Program-made: the position numbers and the translations under genes
NCBI RefSeq assembly: GCF_052060015.1
Contig: NZ_JBPODZ010000011.1
Span: 1 to 64,000, forward strand
DNA length: 64,000 nt
Reading direction: 5' to 3'
Source of the DNA: Arhodomonas sp052060015
Lineage (GTDB): Bacteria > Pseudomonadota > Gammaproteobacteria > Nitrococcales > Nitrococcaceae
Part shown: positions 44,538 through 52,553 of the stretch, piece by piece
How positions within the stretch are numbered: the stretch's first letter is position 1
Layout: the number at the start of each line of letters is the position of its first letter
Notes under the pieces: model-generated
Databases searched by the model: none
The model's input: only the letters and a program-made list of their open reading frames with translations
Told to the model about the DNA's origin: nothing

Positions 44538-46426
44538 GGCGAACCTCCTCTCTCTCGTAAATAGGTAGAGCCCTGCAGCCCCGCCTCCAGCTCCTGGAGG
44601 CAGGCCGCCCGGGTCTCCGGGTCCAGTGATGCGGCCCCTGCCCGCCGGCGGTAGGCCTGCAGCAGGCCCCGTTCGTCGAAGTGCACGTGCCGGAGGACCG
44701 CCTCCACGCTCTCGCCGTTGAACGGCTCCGAGAGCCGCCAGTCGCCGTCGGCGAGCACCACGTTCACGGCGTCCGTGTCGCCGAACAGATTGTGCATGTC
44801 ACCGAGGATCTCCTGATAGGCCCCGACCAGGAAGACCCCTAGGACCAGGGTCTCCCCGTGGCGCCAGGCCGGAATCGGCAGTGTGGTCTCCACGCCGTCA
44901 CGGTCCACATAGCGGTGGATCGCGCCGTCGGAGTCGCAGGTGAGATCCTGCAGGACCGCGCGGGCCTCCAGCGGCTCGTCCAAGCGATGGACCGGTAGGA
45001 TGGGGAAGATCTGGTCGATGGCCCAGATGTCGGGCATGGACTGGAATAGCGAGAGGTTAGCGAAGATCTTGCCGGCCAGTCGCTCACGCAGGGTGTCGAG
45101 GACCTCCCGATGGGCCCGTACCCGCGGATCGAGGCGAGTCAGCACCCGGGCGCAGGTGGCACGGTAGAGGCGCTCCGCCTCCGCGCGGGCCGCGAGATCG
45201 AGCACCCCGTGGGTGTACATCGACTGCGCCTCCTCGAGCCCGTGGCAGGCGTCGTGGTAGACCTCGAGCGGCGAGCGCTCGGCCGTACCCGCATACCCCC
45301 CCCACAGGTCCTGCAGGATGGCGGGGGCCTCCGCATCGGGCGGCGACGGCGACGCACCCGTGTCGAACCCGTCCACGTCGATGATGTTGGTGAGCAGCAC
45401 GGCGTGATGGGCGGTCATGGCCCGGCCGGACTCGGTGATGATCTCCGGGTGGGGCAGCCCACACTCGTCGCAGATCTCGCGGAGGGTGCGCACGATGTGC
45501 CAGGCATATTCACCCACCGAGTAGTTCATGGAGCAGAAGCTCCGGGAGTGGGTGCCCTCGTAGTCCACGCCGAGCCCGCCACCGACATCCACACGCTCCA
45601 CCGGCGCCCCCAGGGTGCGGAGCTCGGCGTAGTAGCGCGCCGCCTCACGCATGCCCCGCTGGATATCGCCGATATGCGGAATCTGTGAACCCAGATGGAA
45701 GTGCACCAGCCCGAGCGCGTCCAGGGCGTCGGCGGCCTGGAGGCGCTCCACCACCTCCAGGGTCTGGGCGGCCGTGAGGCCGAACTTCGAGCGCTCTCCG
45801 CCGGTGTTCTGCCATTTCCCTTCGCCGATGGAGGCCAGGCGGATACGGACCCCCAACCGCGGTGCCACCCCGAGGCGCCCGGCCTCTGCGAGCAGTAGCT
45901 CCAGCTCGGAGAGTTTTTCCACCACTACCCATACATCCAGGCCGAGCTGGCGGGCGCGCAGGGCGAGGCGGATGTATTCGCGGTCCTTGTAGCCGTTGCA
46001 GATGACCCGGGCACCGGCCGGGGCCACGGCGAGGATGGCCATGAGCTCGGGCTTGCTGCCGGACTCCAGGCCCACCCGCGTATCGGCGGCGAGGACCTCC
46101 TCGACCACGCGGCGCTGCTGGTTGACCTTGATCGGATACACCGCCGTGTGCCCGGCGCGGTACCCCTCCCGGGCGATGGCCTCGGCGAAGGCGCCGCAGA
46201 GTCGCTGCACGCGGTCATGGAGGATATCCACGAAGCGGACCAACAACGGCAGGTCCAAGCCCTCCCGGGCCGCCGCCCGCGCCACCTCGTGGAGGTCCAC
46301 CGCCGGACCGTCGGCGCCCCGCGGCATCGCGACCACCCGGCCGCCGTCGGTGACGTCGAAGTAACCCTCGCCCCAGTGGGCAATATTGTAGCTCTCCCGG
46401 GCCGCGGCGCTGTGGCCGTCCGTCAT
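44534..46426 (-). CDS. speA: biosynthetic arginine decarboxylase
   Basis: SpeA is a PLP enzyme that converts arginine to agmatine, the first step of the agmatine route to putrescine. The 630-residue product fits the family. The PLP lysine is K100 in YPIKVNQQ. Other blocks are GLESGSKPELMA, NGYKDREYIRLAL, LHFHLGSQ-like VHFHLGSQIPHI, VGGGLGVDYEGT and ITESGRAMTAHHAVL. The start at 46426 overlaps the cca stop (ATGA) and gives SYNIAHWGEGYFDV at the expected place. Longer in-frame sequence upstream is antisense-like reading through cca. Confidence 0.95.
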   Translation of the reverse strand: MTDGHSAAARESYNIAHWGEGYFDVTDGGRVVAMPRGADGPAVDLHEVARAAAREGLDLPLLVRFVDILHDRVQRLCGAFAEAIAREGYRAGHTAVYPIKVNQQRRVVEEVLAADTRVGLESGSKPELMAILAVAPAGARVICNGYKDREYIRLALRARQLGLDVWVVVEKLSELELLLAEAGRLGVAPRLGVRIRLASIGEGKWQNTGGERSKFGLTAAQTLEVVERLQAADALDALGLVHFHLGSQIPHIGDIQRGMREAARYYAELRTLGAPVERVDVGGGLGVDYEGTHSRSFCSMNYSVGEYAWHIVRTLREICDECGLPHPEIITESGRAMTAHHAVLLTNIIDVDGFDTGASPSPPDAEAPAILQDLWGGYAGTAERSPLEVYHDACHGLEEAQSMYTHGVLDLAARAEAERLYRATCARVLTRLDPRVRAHREVLDTLRERLAGKIFANLSLFQSMPDIWAIDQIFPILPVHRLDEPLEARAVLQDLTCDSDGAIHRYVDRDGVETTLPIPAWRHGETLVLGVFLVGAYQEILGDMHNLFGDTDAVNVVLADGDWRLSEPFNGESVEAVLRHVHFDERGLLQAYRRRAGAASLDPETRAACLQELEAGLQGSTYLRERGGSP

Positions 46427-47700
46427 TGCCGCCACTCCTCCCGAATCCCCGCCACCGACCGTACCCGTGCCTGGTGCACCGCATCGGCGATGTCCGGCCC
46501 CTTGAGGCCCTGATCCACGAACGGCCGCGCCACTACCGCCCGGGCCGCCGTGAAGGCCGCCTCCAGGTAGCGCCCCTGGGGATAGTCGCTGTCCGCCAGC
46601 CCCGCCCGGCCGCGGGCATCGGCCTCGCAGGCGGCGATGAAACGGGACACCCGCTCCGGCTTGCGGAAGGCGTCCATGGACTCGAACAGCCGCACCACGG
46701 TGGCCGGTCGTAGCTGCGGGGCCTGATGGGCCTGCAGGTGATAACGGGTGACCAACCGGGCGAGGTCGCGGCAATCGTTGGATACCCGCAGGCGCTGGCA
46801 GACGCCGTCCACCAAGGGCACACCCCGCTCCTCGTGGCCGCGGTGGCGCGGCAGCTCCTCCGCCGGCGTCACCCCCTTGCCCAGGTCGTGGACCAGGACC
46901 GCGAAGCGCACCGGCAGCTCATCGCTGATCCGCGCTGCCCTATCCAGGGCCAGGCAGAGGTGTTCGCCGGTGTCGATCTCCGGGTGGAAGTCGGCCCGCT
47001 GGGGCACGCCGAACAGGGCATCCACCTCCGGCAGCAGCACGGCCAACGCCCCGCAGTCGCGCAGCACGCGCAGGAAGGCGCTGGGCGCATCCGCCATCAG
47101 GGCGCGGCTGACCTCCTGCCAGACCCGTTCCGGGACCAGCGCCTCCACTTCACCGTCGGCGACCATCTCCCGGCACAGGCCAAGGGTCTCGTCGGCGACC
47201 CGGAAGCCGAGGGAGGCGAAGCGGGCGGCGAAGCGCGCCAGGCGCAGGATGCGCACGGGGTCCTCGCGGAACGCGGGCGACACGTGGCGGAGCTGCCGGC
47301 GCTCCAGGTCCGCACGCCCGCCATAGGGGTCGATGACCCGGCCCTCGGCGTCCTCGGCCATGGCGTTGATGGTGAGATCTCGCCGCGCTAGGTCCTCCTC
47401 CAGGCTCACTTCCGGCGCGGCATGGAAGGTGAAGCCGTGATAGCCGCGCCCCACCTTGCGCTCGGTACGCGCCAGGGCATATTCCTCGCCGGTCTCCGGG
47501 TGGAGGAAGACGGGGAACTCCCGGCCCACTGGCCGGAAGCCGGCGGCGCGCATGCCCTCGGGGGTGGCGCCCACCACCACCCAGTCCCGCTCGGTTACCG
47601 GTAGCCCCAGCAGGCGGTCGCGCACGGCGCCCCCCACCTGATAGACCCGCGCCCCCTCGGGGCAGCGCACGGCCGTGGAAGGGGAGGGGCTACCCGGCAT
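46423..47700 (-). CDS. cca: multifunctional CCA tRNA nucleotidyltransferase
   Basis: Cca adds or repairs the CCA end of tRNAs. The 425-residue product has the nucleotidyltransferase core GGAVRD (23-28), the catalytic aspartates in ERDWVVVGA, RRDLTINAMA, and the EDPVRILRLARFAARF neck. A C-terminal HD phosphohydrolase domain (HPEIDTGEHL and VHDLGKG) gives the multifunctional type seen in gammaproteobacteria. Its ATG shares a base with the upstream epimerase stop (TGATG), and its stop overlaps speA. Confidence 0.95.
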   Translation of the reverse strand: MPGSPSPSTAVRCPEGARVYQVGGAVRDRLLGLPVTERDWVVVGATPEGMRAAGFRPVGREFPVFLHPETGEEYALARTERKVGRGYHGFTFHAAPEVSLEEDLARRDLTINAMAEDAEGRVIDPYGGRADLERRQLRHVSPAFREDPVRILRLARFAARFASLGFRVADETLGLCREMVADGEVEALVPERVWQEVSRALMADAPSAFLRVLRDCGALAVLLPEVDALFGVPQRADFHPEIDTGEHLCLALDRAARISDELPVRFAVLVHDLGKGVTPAEELPRHRGHEERGVPLVDGVCQRLRVSNDCRDLARLVTRYHLQAHQAPQLRPATVVRLFESMDAFRKPERVSRFIAACEADARGRAGLADSDYPQGRYLEAAFTAARAVVARPFVDQGLKGPDIADAVHQARVRSVAGIREEWRQ

Positions 47701-48659
47701 CAGGCCCGGCGTGCCGTGCGGCGGAAGCGGTTGTAGGCCATGCGTGCACGGCGGCGGCCGAGATACAGCGGAACCACCGCCTCCACCGCCGTGGGATGGA
47801 TGCCGAGCCGGCCGAGGCCATCGTCGCTGCAGACGTTATCGACCTGACTCGAGAGGTAGTTGTCCATGGTGTAGGGCCGCCCCGGCGCGTGCTGCATTAC
47901 CCGCGCCTGTAGCCGTGAGAGACCGTCGGAGAGCCCGATCACCGGTTTGCGGGTACCGATGAGCTCGGCGCAGTACTCGACGAGCTCGCGCAGGCTGTAG
48001 ACCCGCGGGCCACAGAGCTCATAGGTCTGGCCGAAGGTATCGGAATTGTCCAGGGAACGGATGAACGCCTCGGCCACGTCACCCACGTAGACCGGCTTGA
48101 AGCGCGCATTGGGGGTGGGCACGGGCATCAACGGCGCCAGGCGCAGCATGGTGGCGAACTGGTTGAGGAAGTTGTCCTCCCGGCCGAAGATCACCGACGG
48201 CTTGAACACCGTCACCGGGAAGCCGGCATGGTGCGCCTCCAGCGCCAGGCGCTCGCCCTCCGCCTTGGTCTGCAGATAACGGCTCGGCGCATCCGTGGAC
48301 GCCCCGAGGGCGCTCATGTGCAGCAGGCGCCGCACCCCGGCGGCGCGGGCGCTCTCGACGATGTTGCGCACCAGCTTCACGTGGACCTCGTCGAAGCCGC
48401 GGGCGCGGCCGGGCTCGTCGTGGAGCACGCCGACGAGGTTGATCACCGCGTCCATTCCCCGGAGCTCGCGGCGTAGGGTATCCGCGTCGTGGATATCCGC
48501 TTCCACCAGCTCCAGGTTGGGGATCGGCAGCAGGTGGCGGCTGCGCTCGCGGTTGGTGGTCAGCACCCGTATCCGCACGTCCGTGTTGGCCAGCCGATTG
48601 GCGATATGCCGCCCCACGAAACCGGAGCCGCCGAGGATACAGACGGATTTCACTCGCAT
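47700..48659 (-). CDS. NAD-dependent epimerase/dehydratase family (complex I NDUFA9-like)
   Basis: The 319-residue atypical short-chain dehydrogenase has the nucleotide motif GGSGFVG (10-16), a NLVGVLHDEPG strand, MSALGAS and a YLQTKAEGE active-site-like segment. This pattern matches the NDUFA9-like group, in which the canonical YxxxK is altered (here Y-L-Q-T-K). Such proteins bind NAD(P) and often have structural or quinone-related roles. It is the first gene of a four-gene operon with cca, speA and a hydroxyacid dehydrogenase, and is divergent from a permease gene. Confidence 0.85.
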   Translation of the reverse strand: MRVKSVCILGGSGFVGRHIANRLANTDVRIRVLTTNRERSRHLLPIPNLELVEADIHDADTLRRELRGMDAVINLVGVLHDEPGRARGFDEVHVKLVRNIVESARAAGVRRLLHMSALGASTDAPSRYLQTKAEGERLALEAHHAGFPVTVFKPSVIFGREDNFLNQFATMLRLAPLMPVPTPNARFKPVYVGDVAEAFIRSLDNSDTFGQTYELCGPRVYSLRELVEYCAELIGTRKPVIGLSDGLSRLQARVMQHAPGRPYTMDNYLSSQVDNVCSDDGLGRLGIHPTAVEAVVPLYLGRRRARMAYNRFRRTARRA

Positions 48660-48822
48660 GGGCCACGCCCCCCTGTGATCCGGAAAAATCCCAAAACCTG
48701 GCGCTATTGTAAGGGAACAAGGCGCTGCAGTGGGCGGGCGCCACCATTGATCACCGGCATCCCGCCTGAATGCGACGGCACGAATCTGCGATACTAGGCG
48801 TTTTGCGCAGTGAGGGGGCGCC

Positions 48823-49617
48823 TTGGAGATCCTCGCCATCTATCTGCTCGCGGGGGCGAGCGCCGGTTTCGCCTCAGGGCTGTTCGGCATCGGCGGCGGG
48901 CTGATCATCGTGCCGGTGCTGCTGGCCGTCTTCGCATGGCAGGGGATGGACCCGGCCGTGGCCACCCATCTCGCCATCGGCAGCTCCCTGGCGACTATCA
49001 TCGTCACCTCGATCTCGTCGCTGCGGGCCCACTGGCGGTTGGAGAACATCCTCTGGGCGGTGTGGCGGCCGCTAGCGCTCGGCCTGGTTGCCGGCGCCCT
49101 GGCGGGTGCCCAGGTCGCCGGCCTGATGCCCGGGGACCTGCTCCAGGGCGTATTCGGCACCTTCGTGCTGGTGATGGCCGCGCGGATGGCCTTCGGTGGC
49201 CAACCCCCCGCCCACCGTAGCGTCCCCGGCCCCCTCGGGCTCGGCGCCGTGGGGGTGGGCATAGGGGCGGTATCGAGCATCGTCGGTATCGGCGGCGGCA
49301 GCCTCACCGTGCCCTTCCTCGCCTGGTGCGCCGTGCCCATGCGCGCGGCGGTGGGGACCTCCGCCGCCGCCGGCCTGCCCATTGCGGCCGCCGGCACGGT
49401 GGGCTTTATCATCGCCGGCGGCCTCCATGCCCGCGCCGAGCTCCCGGAGTGGGCCACCGGGTTCATCTATTGGCCGGCGGTGGCCGGCATCACCGCCGCC
49501 AGCGTCCTGTTGGCCCCGGTGGGGGCGCGGCTCGCCAGCCGCCTGCCCCAGCACATCCTGAAACGCGCCTTCGCCGTCTTCCTGGTGCTGGTTGGCGCCC
49601 GACTGCTAATCGGCTAA
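48823..49617 (+). CDS. TauE/SafE family sulfite exporter-like permease
   Basis: This 264-residue inner-membrane protein has about eight helices. The paired family motifs GLFGIGGGLIIVPVLL (N-terminal half) and SIVGIGGGSLTVPFLAW (C-terminal half) show the internal duplication. Members move sulfite, sulfoacetate or other organosulfur anions; the substrate here is unknown. The TTG start at 48823 follows GAGGGGG by 5 bases, and the conserved sequence begins directly after it. It converges on accC with a 5-base gap. Confidence 0.88.
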   Translation: MEILAIYLLAGASAGFASGLFGIGGGLIIVPVLLAVFAWQGMDPAVATHLAIGSSLATIIVTSISSLRAHWRLENILWAVWRPLALGLVAGALAGAQVAGLMPGDLLQGVFGTFVLVMAARMAFGGQPPAHRSVPGPLGLGAVGVGIGAVSSIVGIGGGSLTVPFLAWCAVPMRAAVGTSAAAGLPIAAAGTVGFIIAGGLHARAELPEWATGFIYWPAVAGITAASVLLAPVGARLASRLPQHILKRAFAVFLVLVGARLLIG

Positions 49618-49622
49618 TCGGC

Positions 49623-50966
49623 TCAACCGACGCCGAGCTTCTTCTCCAGATAGTGGATGTTGGTCCCGCCCTGGCGGAAGGCGGAGTCGCTGAGCAGATC
49701 CAGGTGGAGCTCGGCGTTGGTCTTGATCCCCTCCACCACCAGCTCGGTGAGCGCGATGCGCATCCGGGCAATGGCGCTGTCGCGGTTGTCCGCCCAGGTG
49801 ATGATCTTGCCGATCATGGAATCGTAGTGGGGCGGGACCACGTAGCTGGAGTAGATGTGGGAGTCCACCCGCACCCCCGGACCGCCCGGCGCATGGAACT
49901 GCTCGATGCGCCCCGGCGAGGGGATGAACGAGCGCGGGTCCTCGGCATTGAGCCGGCATTCTACGGCATGGCCGCGGATGCGGATGTCGTGCTGGGCGTA
50001 GCGCAGGCGCTCTCCGGCGGCGACGCGCAGCTGCTCGGCCACCAGGTCCACGCCGGTGACCTCCTCGGTGACCGGGTGCTCCACCTGGATACGGGTGTTC
50101 ATCTCGATGAAGAAGAACTGGCCGTCCTGGTAGAGGAACTCGAAGGTCCCCGCCCCACGGTAGCCGAGCTGCCGGCAGGCCTCGGCGCAGCGCTCGCCGA
50201 TGTCCCGGCGCTGGGTCTCGGTCAGCCCGGGGGCCGGGCTCTCCTCGATGACCTTCTGGTGACGGCGCTGCATGGAGCAGTCCCGCTCGCCGAGGTGGAT
50301 GGCGTTGCCATGGCCGTCGGCGAGCACCTGGATCTCGATGTGCCGCGGGTCGTCCAGGTACTTCTCCATGTAGACGATGTCGCTGCCGAAGGCGTTCTGG
50401 GCCTCGGCCCGGGTCACCGAGATGGCGTGCAGGAGGTTGGCCTCGCTGTGGACCACCCGCATCCCGCGCCCGCCGCCGCCGGCGGCGGCCTTGATGATTA
50501 CCGGGTAGCCGATGCGCTCGGCGGTGGCGAGGTTCTCCTGCTGCTCCTCACCGAGCGGGCCGCCGGAGCCCGGCACACAGGGGATGCCCGCGGCCTTCAT
50601 GGCCTCGATGGCGGAGACCTTGTCCCCCATCATGCGGATGGTTTCGGCACGCGGGCCGATGAACACGAACCCGGAGTTCTCCACGCGTTCGGCGAAGTCC
50701 GCGTTCTCCGAGAGGAAGCCGTAACCGGGGTGAATGGCAGTGGCATCGGTGACCTCCGCCGCGGAGATGATCGCCGGGATGTTGAGGTAGCTCTCCGACG
50801 ATGGCGGCGGGCCGATGCACACGGACTCGTCGGCGAGGCGCACGTGCTTGAGCTCACGGTCGGCACTGGAGTGGACGGCGACGGTGCGGATGCCGAGCTC
50901 CCGGCAGGCGCGCAGGATGCGCAGCGCGATCTCGCCGCGGTTGGCGATGACGACTTTGTCGAGCAT
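49623..50966 (-). CDS. accC: acetyl-CoA carboxylase, biotin carboxylase subunit
   Basis: AccC carboxylates biotin on AccB using ATP and bicarbonate, the first half-reaction of fatty acid synthesis. The 447-residue product is of standard length. It starts LDKVVIANRGEIALRILRAC and has the glycine-rich loop AAAGGGGRGMRVV, HIEIQVLADGHGNAIHLGERDCS and MNTRIQVEHPVTE, all ATP-grasp signatures. It lies 28 bases downstream of accB, the usual order. Confidence 0.97.
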   Translation of the reverse strand: MLDKVVIANRGEIALRILRACRELGIRTVAVHSSADRELKHVRLADESVCIGPPPSSESYLNIPAIISAAEVTDATAIHPGYGFLSENADFAERVENSGFVFIGPRAETIRMMGDKVSAIEAMKAAGIPCVPGSGGPLGEEQQENLATAERIGYPVIIKAAAGGGGRGMRVVHSEANLLHAISVTRAEAQNAFGSDIVYMEKYLDDPRHIEIQVLADGHGNAIHLGERDCSMQRRHQKVIEESPAPGLTETQRRDIGERCAEACRQLGYRGAGTFEFLYQDGQFFFIEMNTRIQVEHPVTEEVTGVDLVAEQLRVAAGERLRYAQHDIRIRGHAVECRLNAEDPRSFIPSPGRIEQFHAPGGPGVRVDSHIYSSYVVPPHYDSMIGKIITWADNRDSAIARMRIALTELVVEGIKTNAELHLDLLSDSAFRQGGTNIHYLEKKLGVG

Positions 50967-50994
50967 GGTGATCTTCCCTTCCCGGGTGGTGCGG

Positions 50995-51456
50995 TCACTC
51001 GATGACGAACAGCGGCTGATCGAACTCCACCGGCTGGCCGTTCTCCACGAGGATGCTGCGCACCAACCCGGCCCGGTCGGCCTCGATCTGGTTGAGCATC
51101 TTCATCGCCTCGATGATGCAGAGGGTATCCCCCACCTCCACCTGCTGGCCCTCCTCGACGAACGACGGTGCGCCCGGCGAGGACGAGCGGTAAAAGGTGC
51201 CCACCATCGGTGAGCGCACCGTGTATCCCGAGGGCTCCGCCGGCGTCTCCGGCTGGGTGCCACTGTCGCCGGATGAGGCGGGCGCTGGCGCCGGGGCCGG
51301 TTCGGGCGCGGGGACCTGGTATTGGACGGGGGGAGCGGCCTGGGCCTCGCGGCCACGGCTGATACGCACCGACTCCTCGCCCTCGCAGATCTCGATCTCG
51401 TTGATGCCGGATTCCTCGAGCAGCTCGATGAGGCGCTTGATCTTACGGATATCCAT
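50995..51456 (-). CDS. accB: acetyl-CoA carboxylase biotin carboxyl carrier protein
   Basis: AccB carries biotin between the two carboxylase active sites. The 153-residue product has the N-terminal helix region (DIRKIKRLIELLEESGI), a Pro/Ala linker and a C-terminal biotinyl domain with the EAMKM motif; K119 is the biotinylation site. The FYRSSSPGAPSFVEEGQ thumb region is intact. It is positioned between aroQ (6-base gap) and accC. Confidence 0.96.
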   Translation of the reverse strand: MDIRKIKRLIELLEESGINEIEICEGEESVRISRGREAQAAPPVQYQVPAPEPAPAPAPASSGDSGTQPETPAEPSGYTVRSPMVGTFYRSSSPGAPSFVEEGQQVEVGDTLCIIEAMKMLNQIEADRAGLVRSILVENGQPVEFDQPLFVIE

Positions 51457-51462
51457 GGGTGT

Positions 51463-51906
51463 TCAGTCCTGTCCCGTGCGCCGGAGCGCGGCGTCCAAGG
51501 CATAGTCGTAACCGTCCGCGCCGAGGCCCGTGATGACCCCCTCAGCGCGGTCGGAGAGATAGGAATGGGCACGAAACGGCTCCCGCGCATACACGTTCGA
51601 GAGGTGTACCTCTATGAACGGGATCGCCACGGCGAGCAGTGCGTCACGGATGGCGACGCTGGTGTGGGTGAACGCGGCCGGATTGATGATGATAAAGTCC
51701 ACGGACTCATCGGCGGCACGCTGGATGCGCTCGACGATCTCGTGTTCCGCGTTGCTCTGAAAGCACATCAGTGTCGCGCCCTGCTCCTGGGCGCGGCGGG
51801 TGAGCGCCGTTTCGATGGCCTCCAGGCCCGCGCGCCCGTAATAGCCGGGCTCACGGCTGCCGAGCAGGTTCAGGTTCGGCCCGTTGATCAGCAATACCGT
51901 CGCCAT
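51463..51906 (-). CDS. aroQ: type II 3-dehydroquinate dehydratase
   Basis: AroQ catalyses the third step of the shikimate pathway. The 147-residue product has LINGPNLNLLGSREPGYYG at the start (lid tyrosine in this block), the NPAAFTHTSVAIRDAL substrate block and HLSNVYAREPFRAHSYLS. These are all conserved in the dodecameric type II enzyme. The ATG at 51906 gives the standard N-terminus. aroQ-accB-accC is a conserved operon in proteobacteria. Confidence 0.96.
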   Translation of the reverse strand: MATVLLINGPNLNLLGSREPGYYGRAGLEAIETALTRRAQEQGATLMCFQSNAEHEIVERIQRAADESVDFIIINPAAFTHTSVAIRDALLAVAIPFIEVHLSNVYAREPFRAHSYLSDRAEGVITGLGADGYDYALDAALRRTGQD

Positions 51907-51959
51907 TGCCCTTCCCCCGATTGGCGACATTCATCCGGGGCGGATGACGTCAGCGCGGT

Positions 51960-51988
51960 ATTGTGAATGGGCAGGGCGAAAATGTCTA
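51960..51988 (-). promoter_or_regulatory. putative aroQ-accB-accC promoter
   Basis: Reading the minus strand, TAGACA (51988-51983) and CACAAT (51965-51960) are separated by 17 bases in the 131-base gap between the tlpA-like gene and aroQ. A start site near 51953 would give a leader of about 47 bases. The -35 is a good match and the -10 is moderate. Confidence 0.4.
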
Positions 51989-52037
51989 GTTCGCTGCAGT
52001 TGGCCGCAGGATCCAAATTTTTCCGCGGAGTTTTCGA

Positions 52038-52553
52038 TCACCCCCGGTTTCGGGAGAGCTCGGAGAGGATCGGTGCCAGCTCGCCTTCGCGGACCTGGCG
52101 GGCAAAGACATGGCGGATGCGCCCGCCTCGATCGATGACCACGGTATAGGGCAGCGCCCCGCTGTCGCTGCCGTAGCGGGTCTGCACGTCCATCGCGGCC
52201 CCCACTCCGTGGAGGGTCGGATAATCGAGGGGCTGTTCCTCGATAAAGCCGCGCACGGCCTCCAGGCGATCGACGGCGACGCCGACGAACTGGACGCCCC
52301 GCTCGCCGAAACGCGCCTGGAGCTCGTTGAACAGTGGGATCTCCTCGCGGCAGGGCGGACACCAACTGGCCCAGAAGTTGAGCACGATGACCTGGCCATC
52401 CCACTCGGTGATGGAACGGCGCTCGCCGTCGAGATCCGGAAGGGTGAACACCGGTCGGACCGTCCCCTGGCGCTCCTGGTACCAGAGCAGGCCGCCCACC
52501 CCGAAGGCGATGCCGAGCAGCAGCGCCAGGGCGACGTAGATGAGCCGCCGCAT
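52038..52553 (-). CDS. TlpA/ResA-like thiol:disulfide oxidoreductase
   Basis: The 171-residue product has an N-terminal signal anchor (LIYVALALLLGIAFGVGGLL) and a thioredoxin-fold domain in the periplasm with a CPPC active site at residues 65-68 (NFWASWCPPCREE). The LPDLDGERRSITEWDG start and PYTVVIDRGGRI block are typical of TlpA-like proteins. It is encoded directly after dsbD, with ATG and TGA sharing a base, so it probably receives reducing power from DsbD for cytochrome c maturation or disulfide repair. Confidence 0.9.
   Translation of the reverse strand: MRRLIYVALALLLGIAFGVGGLLWYQERQGTVRPVFTLPDLDGERRSITEWDGQVIVLNFWASWCPPCREEIPLFNELQARFGERGVQFVGVAVDRLEAVRGFIEEQPLDYPTLHGVGAAMDVQTRYGSDSGALPYTVVIDRGGRIRHVFARQVREGELAPILSELSRNRG

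Noticed and set aside
46427..46774. N-terminal extension of speA
   Set aside because: It lies antisense-like within cca on the same strand in another frame and adds no conserved sequence. The ATG at 46426 overlaps the cca stop in the usual coupled manner.
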